From Bacteroidota bacterium (GTDB lineage: Bacteria; Bacteroidota; Bacteroidia; Cytophagales; Cyclobacteriaceae): DNA of 5,451 bases. Both the position numbers and the translations under genes were made by a program. The stretch covers positions 1-5,451 of the forward strand of contig JAEZGH010000088.1 of the NCBI GenBank assembly GCA_023417065.1, written 5' to 3'. The notes under the pieces were generated by a model. It saw nothing but the letters and a program-made list of their open reading frames with translations. It was not told the origin of the DNA and ran no database searches. Below, in pieces: positions 1 through 5,451 of the stretch (position 1 is the stretch's first letter; the number at the start of each line of letters is the position of its first letter).

Positions 1-2032
1 ACCCCCTCCCCGCCCGCAGCGAGTCGTCGAGCTCGAAGTCCACGCCAGGCTGGAGCGAAACGCGGATGCTGCCGTACGGCAGAAGAGCCGACGAGAGCCG
101 AACCGTCGCCCACGCGCTCTCGGCGACGACCTCCGTCCCCGCGCGCAGAACCACGCCCAGCGCGGAGTCGGGCTGCCTCAGGTCGCGCAGTAGGCGAACC
201 GCATGAGCGCCTTCCCGCAGGCCCCATTCGAGCGCCGAAGCTCGCCGACGATCGCACGCGAGGCGACGCGCAAGCGAGACCCGGACAAGCGCATCGGCGA
301 GCGCCTCGGCCCGGCTTGGCGCGCACGTAGCGCGAAGGTGCAGGCGATCGATGATCCGGGCGAGGACTGTCGGCTCGTACCGTAGCCGCGCGCCGAGCTC
401 GGTCATCTCGGCGATCGCCTCGCGCCCGTCGAACTTCAAGAGCCCACGCGCGAGCGCGCGTCCGTTCGCGATCGTCACGGCGAAGGCTCGCGCGATCGTG
501 GCAGCGAGCTGGTCCTGGTACAGGATGCAGCCGCGCGTTCGCTCCGTGAACGAGATGCTGTCCGAGACGAGGCGGTCGTCCCGCTGGTCGCTCGCCACCT
601 CCCCACACCATGTGACGACGAGCTCTTCGCGCGCCCGGAACGCGAGCATCGTCGACGCCGCGGCCAGCTCCTCGAGCGTGCGCAGCCTGAAGCGAGCCAG
701 CCCGCTGCCGCGCGCCGCGCGCTCGAGGAGGGCCTCATCCTCGCGGCACGTGGGCTCCCAGACGAAGGGGCGCTCGCTCCGGTCGGACGCGACGTCCTCG
801 AGCGCATCGAGCCTGCTATCGAGAACGAAGCCCCAGCTCAATGGCTCGCTCCCCGCGTCGCGGACCGGACCATGCGCATGCGCGGCCAGCGCCGCAGTCG
901 AGGCCGGCATGGCGAGCATGAGCTCCGTATGCCCTCCGGTGAACGACTCGAACGACAGGTCCCACTCGACGGGGTCGAAGGGCGAGAGCCCGAGGACGTA
1001 CGCGACGAGCGAGCCTCCCGGACGGCGGACGGACGGACCGACGACGTGACCGGCCTCGCGAAGCGCAGACGTCGCCTCCGCCATCTCGAGAGCGGCTCGC
1101 GCAGTCTCCTCGCCGTGCGTCCACCAGTCCAGCTCGTGTCTGAGGCGCGCCACATACTCGACCGCCCGCGCGTCACGCGGGAGCCGTTGCGCCGCGCCGT
1201 GCTCGACGAGCGCGCGAAGACGACACGCGAAGTGCGACGAGCTGCCTTGGGGGACGTCCAGCATCATCGCGACGAGGATCTCTTCGGCGCCGAGCGACGC
1301 GTCGATGTTCACGCAGAGCCCGCACGAGACGGGCCCCATCCACGGCTCGAGCTGCTCGCACACGTCTCGGATCGCCGAGAGCCGAACGTCGGCCCTCGAC
1401 CCGACGCCCACGTAGATGTGGCGGACTCGGTGCAGCTCGGGCCGCGGCACAATCGCTTGCATGGTCTCGGCGAGCGTGGTCGCGCGGCACCTCGTCGAGC
1501 GGACCTCGAGGTGCCGCACGCTCTTCAGCGTGACCGGCCACTCGCCGAGGTCTGCCGGGACGCAACATGCTTCGAATGGACTCACGAGCGCGCGAAGCGC
1601 GTCGGACACCGACACAGGCGAGGCGCCGCCGTCGAGCTGGCAGACAGCGTCCGCGCTCGCCCGCAGGTGTTCGGGCGTCCGACCGACGGACAGCAGGAGC
1701 GATGGGCGGAACCTGTCTCGTGCGTGCAGGAGGATCTCGTTCGCGATCGTCACGCTGTCCGGATCCTCACCGTCGGCGACGACGTAGACGACGAGTGCGT
1801 CGCGCCACTCGTCTTCGAGGCGTTCACCGAGGTCCGTCGCCCAGGCGTCGAGCGCCGCGCCCGGCTCGGGCAAAAGCGTGCGGTCACCTCGCGCCAGCCG
1901 CGCGGCGCGCCCGACGGCGACGAGCCGCCATGCGCGAGTCTCGGTGCGCTCGAGCGCGCTGACGGCCTCGCAGGCCCGATCGCCTACGGCAACAACCACG
2001 CACAGCGCGGCGCAGCTCTCCTCTTCTACCAT
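1..2032 (-). CDS. FtsZ/tubulin-like domain fused to a catalytically degenerate DnaE (DNA polymerase III alpha)-like core; 3' end beyond the window
   Basis: The minus-strand frame runs without a stop from ATG 2032 to base 2, giving 677 codons, and continues past the left edge. The start is well fixed: GGAGG lies 6 bases upstream, an in-frame TGA sits at 2105-2107, and no other usable start lies between. Residues about 8-260 follow FtsZ order: an N-terminal strand and loop (VVVAVGDRACEAV), a second strand (RLVAVGRAARLARG), DALVVYVVADG where FtsZ has the strand before GGGTGTG, SLLLSVGRTP, VSDALRALV, and a closing CGLCVNIDASLGAEEILVA resembling FtsZ's final strands. Residues about 268-677 follow the DnaE core: GGSLVAYVLGLSPFDP (339-354), a remnant of the segment around the third catalytic Asp (about 400-413), LLERAARGSGLARFRL (435-450), GCILYQDQLA (501-510) and SIRVSLQPGVDFELDD (655-670). 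The FtsZ GTP-binding motif and the DnaE catalytic aspartates are absent, so neither GTPase nor polymerase activity is expected. Function is unknown. Family assignment rests on remembered consensus, not a search; the DnaE part is firmer than the FtsZ part. Confidence 0.82.
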   Translation of the reverse strand, partial: MVEEESCAALCVVVAVGDRACEAVSALERTETRAWRLVAVGRAARLARGDRTLLPEPGAALDAWATDLGERLEDEWRDALVVYVVADGEDPDSVTIANEILLHARDRFRPSLLLSVGRTPEHLRASADAVCQLDGGASPVSVSDALRALVSPFEACCVPADLGEWPVTLKSVRHLEVRSTRCRATTLAETMQAIVPRPELHRVRHIYVGVGSRADVRLSAIRDVCEQLEPWMGPVSCGLCVNIDASLGAEEILVAMMLDVPQGSSSHFACRLRALVEHGAAQRLPRDARAVEYVARLRHELDWWTHGEETARAALEMAEATSALREAGHVVGPSVRRPGGSLVAYVLGLSPFDPVEWDLSFESFTGGHTELMLAMPASTAALAAHAHGPVRDAGSEPLSWGFVLDSRLDALEDVASDRSERPFVWEPTCREDEALLERAARGSGLARFRLRTLEELAAASTMLAFRAREELVVTWCGEVASDQRDDRLVSDSISFTERTRGCILYQDQLAATIARAFAVTIANGRALARGLLKFDGREAIAEMTELGARLRYEPTVLARIIDRLHLRATCAPSRAEALADALVRVSLARRLACDRRRASALEWGLREGAHAVRLLRDLRQPDSALGVVLRAGTEVVAESAWATVRLSSALLPYGSIRVSLQPGVDFELDDSLRAGRG

Positions 2033-2038
2033 CGTCGA

Positions 2039-2043
2039 CCTCC
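2039..2043 (-). promoter_or_regulatory. Shine-Dalgarno sequence of the FtsZ-like/DnaE-like fusion gene
   Basis: On the minus strand GGAGG is followed by six bases (TCGACG) and then ATG at 2032-2030. This is a near-ideal ribosome binding site. Together with the in-frame stop at 2105-2107 it decides the start of the fusion gene and supports the long minus-strand frame as truly expressed. Confidence 0.75.
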
Positions 2044-2081
2044 GGGTACACGCGAAGCTCCCCGCTGGTCGACGTGGTGGC

Positions 2082-2272
2082 TCAGCGCCCGAAGGCGCCG
2101 CCGTTCACGGAGGGGAGTCCGCGCTCGTCCCGGAGGAGGAGCTCATTGCCGTCGACGAGACGAGCTTAGCGCGAGCGCCGTGTCGCGCAAGGCGAGCGAC
2201 CTGCCCTGTCGCTACCTTCGCCTCGCGCACGTCGCCGGTCGAGGCGTAGGCATTATCGACGTCCAAGGTCAC
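2082..2272 (-). pseudogene. Possible decayed fragment of a beta-propeller-like protein, broken by a 5-bp duplication
   Basis: Two minus-strand frames each hold a protein-like half. The first reads VTLDVDNAYASTGDVREAK, then VATGQVARLARHGARAKL, from 2272 to about 2165. The second reads LVDGNELLLRDERGLPSV then NGGAFGR and stops at 2082-2084. They are separated by a direct repeat of ACGAG on the plus strand (2155-2159 and 2160-2164). Removing one copy joins them as AKLVDGNELLL, giving about 61 residues. The pattern of aspartate-rich turn, AYAS, charged strand, ATGQVARLA and VDGNEL resembles one blade of the repeat propellers common in myxobacteria. No convincing ribosome site precedes GTG 2272. 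The homologous stretch may begin further upstream in the same frame (VGGGPQRAV, about 2275-2305). I read it as a relic of a once longer gene. A small intact gene ending at 2105 in the first frame is the alternative. Confidence 0.4.
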
Positions 2273-2311
2273 GACCGCGCGCTGCGGCCCCCCACCAACG
2301 GCGTGCCAGAC

Positions 2312-2352
2312 AGCACGAGCCGGGCGCGCCGACGGGAGCGACGCTTCGTGCT
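2312..2352 (-). terminator. Inverted repeat at the end of the DUF4041 gene, possible terminator
   Basis: AGCACGA at 2312-2318 and TCGTGCT at 2346-2352 form a 7-bp perfect inverted repeat around a 27-base GC-rich loop, which itself holds the palindrome GGCGCGCC (2323-2330). It begins at the stop codon of the DUF4041 gene (2352-2354), the usual place for a terminator. No T-tract follows on the minus strand, so an intrinsic terminator is not demonstrated. Confidence 0.25.
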
Positions 2353-3991
2353 CACGCCTCCGCGAGCTCCTCCTCCCGCGCTGTTGGGAGCGGCTCCTTC
2401 GCCAGCTCGTCGATCGTTCGCAGCTGCGCCTGCCGCCACTCCTGCGCCGTCCCATCGCCCCGGGCGAGCGCGCGTTCGAGCGCCAACGTCTCCTGATACT
2501 GCCGGCACGCCGCGGTCATGGTCCACGCAGCTTGGATGCCCAGTTCGTTCAGCTTCGCCCACACCTCTTCGAGCCGGACGCGGAAGAACTCCTTTCGTGG
2601 GTTGACCTTGTTCACCTGCACGCCGACGAACGCCTTGTGCAGCGCGCACTCGAGCGCCGGTGCGTCGTCCGTCTTGATCATGGCGTGGATGTCGAACTCG
2701 AACGGCACGCTCGCGTCGCCGAGCTCGCGCACGCGATCGTTTGGCTCGAGCCGCCGCGTCATGCCGATCTTGTAGATGTGCTCGCCGAACGAACCGATGT
2801 TCGAGATCACGTAGACGTGCCCGGCCTTCGTCTGCTGCGCCATCGAGATCGCCCGCTGCCCCTTCTCCTCGGCTGCACGTAGCCTCTCGTTCAGCTCGAG
2901 GAGCTTGGCCTCGTAGCGCGCGCGATCTGCGTCGCTGCTCTCGGCCACCTCGCGTCGCGCCTTTTCGAGCGCCTTTCGCAGCAGGGCCTCCTCCTTCTCC
3001 GCCTCCTTGAGCGCCCGCTCCATTTCCTTCCGGGCTCGCTCTTCGTCGCGCATCCGTTCTCGCAAAGCCCGCTGCTCCTCCCGCTCGTGCACGCGAAGCT
3101 GGTGCCCGACGACGGCCCACTTCAGCTCGTCGAGACGCGCCTCGAGATACTCCGGCAGGATGCGCGCGTTGCGGAACGCGGCACCGTTCTGGTTGACGAC
3201 GGCGAACGCGTCTTTGATCTTCTGCGCGAGCGTCCCGAAGTTCTCGTCCCTCATGTCAGCGAGGATCGTGTCGACCTTCCCGTTGAATGCATCGATGACG
3301 AACCTGACGGCGGTCTCGCGTCGTGCGGTTTCGACGTAGTCACATGCCGCTGCCGCTCCGCTCTTCACCATCGACTTGGTTCGGCTCCGCGCCGCCTTCA
3401 GCTTGGCGCCCGCCTCGGTATGACCGAAGTGTTCGGCGAGCTCGTCGAGCAGCCCCGTGGTCGGAAGGATGTACGCGTCCCCGTAGCCCTCTACGATGTT
3501 CTTCAGGGCCCGGACGGTGTCCTCGAGCCGCTTCGCTTCGGCAACGGTCGCACGCGCTTCGGCCGCGAGCTCGTCGGCTTTCGCGCGCGCGTCGGCGACG
3601 AGGCGCTGGGCGTTCTGTCCAGCCTGCTCGAGCATCGCCTTCGCGCCAGCCTCAACTTGGGCTTTCGCCGCAGCGGCCTGGGCGAGCGTGGACTGTGCGT
3701 CTTGGGTCGCACGCGCCCGGATCTCCGCGGCCGCTGCTTCGGCGTCCGGTATCGCTTGGTAGCGTGCGAGCGAGGCGGCACGGTGCTCGGCGGAACCGCG
3801 TGCTGGCTCGCCTGAGCAGCATGGTGCTCCGCGGCCGCTGCGCGGTGCGCCTGCATCTGTGCGTCGCGAGCATGCGCCGCCGCTTCCGCTCGCGTCCGCA
3901 TCACCTCCGCTCGGGCGTTCGAGACCTGTACGGCCGCGACCACCGCCACCACGACGAGCCCGATCAAGAGCAGCGCGACAAGTGCTTCCAT
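2352..3991 (-). CDS. Membrane-anchored coiled-coil protein with DUF4041 and T5orf172 (GIY-YIG-type) domains; frameshifted near its N-terminus
   Basis: Reconstructed across one frameshift, the product is about 546 residues. It starts at ATG 3991 (GAGG five bases upstream) with one hydrophobic helix, LVALLLIGLVVVAVVAAV, then an Ala/Arg/His-rich coiled coil. The frame changes near 3780-3805 and resumes as SLARYQAIPDAEA, typical of the segment before DUF4041. The long downstream frame has its own ATG at 3635 (427 residues, weak ribosome site). In that numbering, DUF4041 spans about 38-180, a charged coiled coil 181-262, and T5orf172 about 273-357 with HVYVISNIGSFGEHIYKIG, MTRR, RVRELGDASVPF and ALHKAF. 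About 70 residues follow, ending EEELAEA. T5orf172 is a GIY-YIG-superfamily domain linked to DNA binding or cleavage; this domain pairing is known in bacteria and phages, and its role is unsettled. The anchor would place the protein at the inner membrane, most of it cytoplasmic. The gene may be a true pseudogene, carry a sequencing error, or express only the internal-start form. Confidence 0.85.
3780..3805 (-). other. Frameshift zone in the DUF4041 gene
   Basis: Upstream of here the frame from ATG 3991 reads as a helix plus coiled coil ending AAQASQHA (to 3797). Beyond it that frame becomes Arg/Ser/Pro-rich nonsense down to 3503. The frame of the DUF4041 body reads sensibly from AEHRAASLARYQAI (3791 downward) but is Gly/Cys/Arg nonsense further upstream. 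Joining them needs one missing base, or a net -1 shift. I see no classic X-XXY-YYZ slippery heptamer on the minus strand here, so a mutation or sequence error is more likely than programmed frameshifting. Confidence 0.7.
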
Positions 3992-4113
3992 CAAATCCTC
4001 GGCGGCATGCGATGACGATCGGCGCCCACCATCACCCCTCGGGGTAGCCCTTCCACCGACTCGGTCGGACGAGTTCCTCGCGAAGCCGGCACAACCACTT
4101 TCCTATCGAGCAT
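3991..4113 (-). CDS. Candidate 40-residue small ORF overlapping the DUF4041 gene start
   Basis: Minus-strand ATG at 4113-4111 is preceded by GAGGAG (4124-4119) with five bases between, a strong ribosome site. The frame reads MLDRKVVVPASRGTRPTE to MPPRI and stops at TGA 3993-3991, which shares one base with the ATG of the DUF4041 gene (TGATG). That geometry suits translational coupling or a leader peptide. Against it, by hand count only about 62% of third positions are G or C, lower than the neighbours appear to be, and the arginine-rich peptide has no recognisable motif. I do not recognise a family, and a non-coding leader with a chance frame is a fair alternative. Confidence 0.3.
   Translation of the reverse strand: MLDRKVVVPASRGTRPTESVEGLPRGVMVGADRHRMPPRI
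3997..4000 (-). promoter_or_regulatory. Shine-Dalgarno sequence deciding the DUF4041 gene start
   Basis: GAGG on the minus strand is followed by five bases (ATTTG) and ATG at 3991-3989. The TTG codon immediately before that ATG (3994-3992) is too close to GAGG to be the start, so ATG 3991 is preferred. Confidence 0.6.
4056..4068. repeat. Short perfect inverted repeat upstream of the DUF4041 gene
   Basis: CCGAC-TCG-GTCGG is a 5-bp stem with a 3-base loop. A second small palindrome, CCCC-TC-GGGG, lies at 4035-4044. Both sit 45-80 bases upstream of the DUF4041 start and inside the candidate small ORF. They could shape the leader RNA or be an operator, but such short repeats are common by chance at this GC content. 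Confidence 0.25.
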
Positions 4114-4135
4114 CACTTCTCCTCGTGAGCGGCAA

Positions 4136-4168
4136 GGACCGCACACTCCATCCCTCAGGACGCGGTCC
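4136..4168 (-). terminator. Inverted repeat just after the DUF3761 gene stop
   Basis: GGACCGC (4136-4142) pairs with GCGGTCC (4162-4168): a 7-bp perfect stem with a 19-base loop, starting directly after the TAG stop of the DUF3761 gene (4171-4169). On the minus strand it is followed by TTGCCGC, not a T-run. Position suggests a weak or factor-dependent terminator or a 3'-end stabilising hairpin, but the sequence alone does not prove it. Confidence 0.3.
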
Positions 4169-5451
4169 CTACTTGCGACGGCTACCGCCAGGTGACCGGC
4201 GGTGGCCCCCTCCTCGCGATCCCCCTGACGAGTAGTATCCGCCGCCGGACCGGCGGCTGCTCCCGCCCGCGATGCCGCCGTGATGAGAGCACGTGCCTCG
4301 CCCGCTCGAGTGAGACCAGGTTCCATCCGCACAAGGCGTGGGACCACCGCCGTTACCGGCGTATGGGATGAAGGCACCTGGTGATACCGCGCTCGCAGCC
4401 GCCTCGGCTCGAGCGCGACGCTGCTCTTCAGCCACCTCGAGCCGCGCGAGGATCGCTTTGGCGGGCCTCAGGGTCTCGCGAGCTGTCTCGGCGTGCAGCC
4501 CGTCGGGGTGTTCGGCGAGATACTGCTCGATCGGAGCGCACGCCGCCTCGATGATCGTGGGGTCGTTCTTCGCCGGCGTTCGGCACGCACGCGTATCCAG
4601 CTGCGCCCAGGCGGCATCATCCGCAGCGACCCGCCGGCGGGCGCTTGCGTCTTCGATCCATTGGCGGGCTTCGGCCGCATGCGGCCCGTCCGGGAATTGC
4701 CGCACGTACGCCGCTTGGGCGTCGCAGGCCGTAGCGTCGAGGCTCGTGCGGCATGCATTGGATTCCGCCAGCTGCCACGCCGCGGCCTCGCGATGCGCAT
4801 ACAGCTCCGTGAGCGCGAGCTCTCCAAGCGCCTTGTCGTCCAGATACACCCCCAGGCGTGCATCCTTCGAAAACGCCCATGCCGTCGGGACAACATCGTC
4901 GAGGTTCGCGGTCACGACTCCGCGGCGGTCCGTGCGTCCGAGCGAGATCGTGCGACCTTTCGGGTCACGACTCGTCAGCTCGGTTCCCTCGGCGGGAACC
5001 CCGCATCGGACATCGCGTTGGACGAGGGGCCCTGGCTCCTCCACACGCTCGACCTTGTGCTCCGCCTCGCGGTGAACGCGCACGTAATCGATGACCGGAA
5101 CGGCAGCGAGGAGCGCGCCGAGACCGACCATCACGTATCCGGTGCCCCGGACGTCCTCGAGCGAAGCGCTGCCGTCCTTTGGCTGCAGCGTCGCCGGCTT
5201 CGCGATGGCGACAGCGCCCGCAGCGATCAGCACCGTCCCACCGATTCCAGCCCACCAGTCGTTCTGGGGCGTGAGGTTCTGATGCTCGCGAATCGTCGTG
5301 CGCTCGATCTTGTCAATCCGCAGCACATTGCAGTGCTCAGCCACGCGCACGGATACGTGCAGGCCGTCTTGGTTGACGATGCCGTCGCTCGATCCGTTTC
5401 GGATCGACCGGTGCTCGACCCCCTTCGGCAAGTCCGTGACCACCGCCGGAC
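4169..5451 (-). CDS. Membrane protein with two tandem helical repeats and C-terminal DUF3761; 5' end beyond the window
   Basis: The frame is open to the right edge, and the only near-edge start is GTG 5443 with no visible ribosome site, so the true start and any signal peptide probably lie outside. Counting from GTG 5443 (424 residues), about 1-62 form a soluble segment. Two hydrophobic helices follow at 63-82 (WWAGIGGTVLIAAGAVAI) and 101-120 (TGYVMVGLGALLAAVPVIDY). A likely beta-rich region covers about 146-205. Two related helical repeats, 222-266 and 278-325, share AAW, a conserved Cys, FPDG or HPDG, HA and EAR or TAR. The C-terminus carries the DUF3761 signature, CADGTWSHSSGRGTCSHHGG (371-390), with Cys371, His378, Cys385, His387 and His388 as possible metal or disulfide residues, then a Gly/Ser/Arg-rich tail. 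DUF3761 has no known activity. A cell-envelope role is inference. The DUF3761 call is confident; the rest is descriptive. Confidence 0.85.
   Translation of the reverse strand, partial: PAVVTDLPKGVEHRSIRNGSSDGIVNQDGLHVSVRVAEHCNVLRIDKIERTTIREHQNLTPQNDWWAGIGGTVLIAAGAVAIAKPATLQPKDGSASLEDVRGTGYVMVGLGALLAAVPVIDYVRVHREAEHKVERVEEPGPLVQRDVRCGVPAEGTELTSRDPKGRTISLGRTDRRGVVTANLDDVVPTAWAFSKDARLGVYLDDKALGELALTELYAHREAAAWQLAESNACRTSLDATACDAQAAYVRQFPDGPHAAEARQWIEDASARRRVAADDAAWAQLDTRACRTPAKNDPTIIEAACAPIEQYLAEHPDGLHAETARETLRPAKAILARLEVAEEQRRARAEAAASAVSPGAFIPYAGNGGGPTPCADGTWSHSSGRGTCSHHGGIAGGSSRRSGGGYYSSGGSRGGGHRRSPGGSRRK

Larger units (their letters stand above)
2033..2351. other. Spacer without an intact gene between the DUF4041 gene and the fusion gene
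   Basis: These 319 bases hold no intact, well-supported gene. Within them I see the inverted repeat at the upstream edge, the propeller-like relic with its 5-bp duplication, and the Shine-Dalgarno sequence of the fusion gene. A minus-strand GATAAT at 2252-2257 is the only -10-like hexamer I noticed, and it lacks a matching -35. The promoter of the fusion gene is therefore not located. Confidence 0.6.

Noticed and set aside
351..1049. 232-codon open frame on the plus strand, Ser/Arg/Ala-rich
   Set aside because: It is antisense to the DnaE-like part, is low-complexity with no recognisable motif, and the minus-strand frame there has clear homology.
475..1568. Several 100-130-codon minus-strand frames (475-807, 816-1124, 838-1176, 1173-1568)
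   Set aside because: They are in other frames of the fusion gene, are extremely Arg/Ser-rich, and lack motifs. The fusion frame explains the whole stretch.
2252..2257. GATAAT on the minus strand as a -10 box for the fusion gene
   Set aside because: It is a rare A/T-rich hexamer in this region, but no -35-like sequence lies 15-19 bases upstream and the hexamer sits inside the coding-like relic.
872..2605. 577-codon open frame on the plus strand
   Set aside because: It lies antisense to the well-supported FtsZ-like/DnaE-like gene and runs on through the relic into the DUF4041 gene. Its product is rich in Arg, Asp, His and Pro with no motif, as expected from a shadow of a GC-rich gene.
2269..3120. 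283-codon minus-strand frame overlapping the DUF4041 gene
   Set aside because: It is an Arg/Gly/Ala-rich alternate frame of the T5orf172 and coiled-coil coding region, which has clear domain matches in the other frame.
3780..3805. Programmed -1 frameshifting in the DUF4041 gene
   Set aside because: The direction of the shift fits, but there is no X-XXY-YYZ heptamer and I know of no such mechanism in this family. Mutation or sequencing error is simpler.
3087..3815. 242-codon plus-strand frame
   Set aside because: It is antisense to the DUF4041 body and N-terminal coiled coil, with no motif of its own.
4338..5075. 245-codon plus-strand frame
   Set aside because: It is antisense to the DUF3761 membrane protein and Ser/Ala/Arg-rich, with no motif of its own.
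1..5451. tRNA, rRNA, CRISPR array, insertion sequence or attachment site
   Set aside because: I saw no cloverleaf-like segment, regularly spaced direct repeats, transposase motif or terminal inverted repeat pair anywhere in the window.

Overview
The window is very GC-rich, with strong G/C preference at codon third positions in its genes. It has a membrane protein with a DUF3761 tail and long Ala/Arg/Glu-rich coiled coils. This suits a large-genome myxobacterium-like bacterium (Myxococcota), but that placement is inference from composition and protein style only. All genes I can support lie on the minus strand, so transcription runs from right to left; the long plus-strand reading frames are antisense shadows.

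From right to left the layout is as follows. (1) 4169-5451: a membrane protein, 5' end outside the window, with a two-helix hairpin, two tandem helical repeats and a C-terminal DUF3761 motif. (2) 3991-4168: a short intergenic region with small inverted repeats and a 40-codon frame that has a strong Shine-Dalgarno (SD) sequence and ends in a TGATG overlap with the next start. (3) 2352-3991: a membrane-anchored coiled-coil protein with DUF4041 and a C-terminal T5orf172 (GIY-YIG-type) domain. Its N-terminal helix and its body are in different frames, so the gene is frameshifted near 3780-3805. (4) 2033-2351: no intact gene. It holds what looks like a decayed fragment of a beta-propeller-like protein broken by a 5-bp tandem duplication, an inverted repeat, and the SD sequence of the next gene. 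(5) 1-2032: a 677-codon frame, open through the left edge, that reads as a divergent FtsZ/tubulin-like domain fused to a divergent DNA polymerase III alpha (DnaE)-like core. Both parts have lost their recognised catalytic or nucleotide-binding motifs.

The FtsZ-like/DnaE-like fusion is the main discovery candidate. Two housekeeping folds, one for cell division and one for replication, appear joined in one polypeptide. The FtsZ-like part sits where DnaE normally carries its PHP domain, and both parts look like pseudoenzymes. Genes 1, 3 and 5 share a strand, but the gaps of about 175 and 320 bp give no strong evidence for one operon, and no shared pathway can be read from the sequence.
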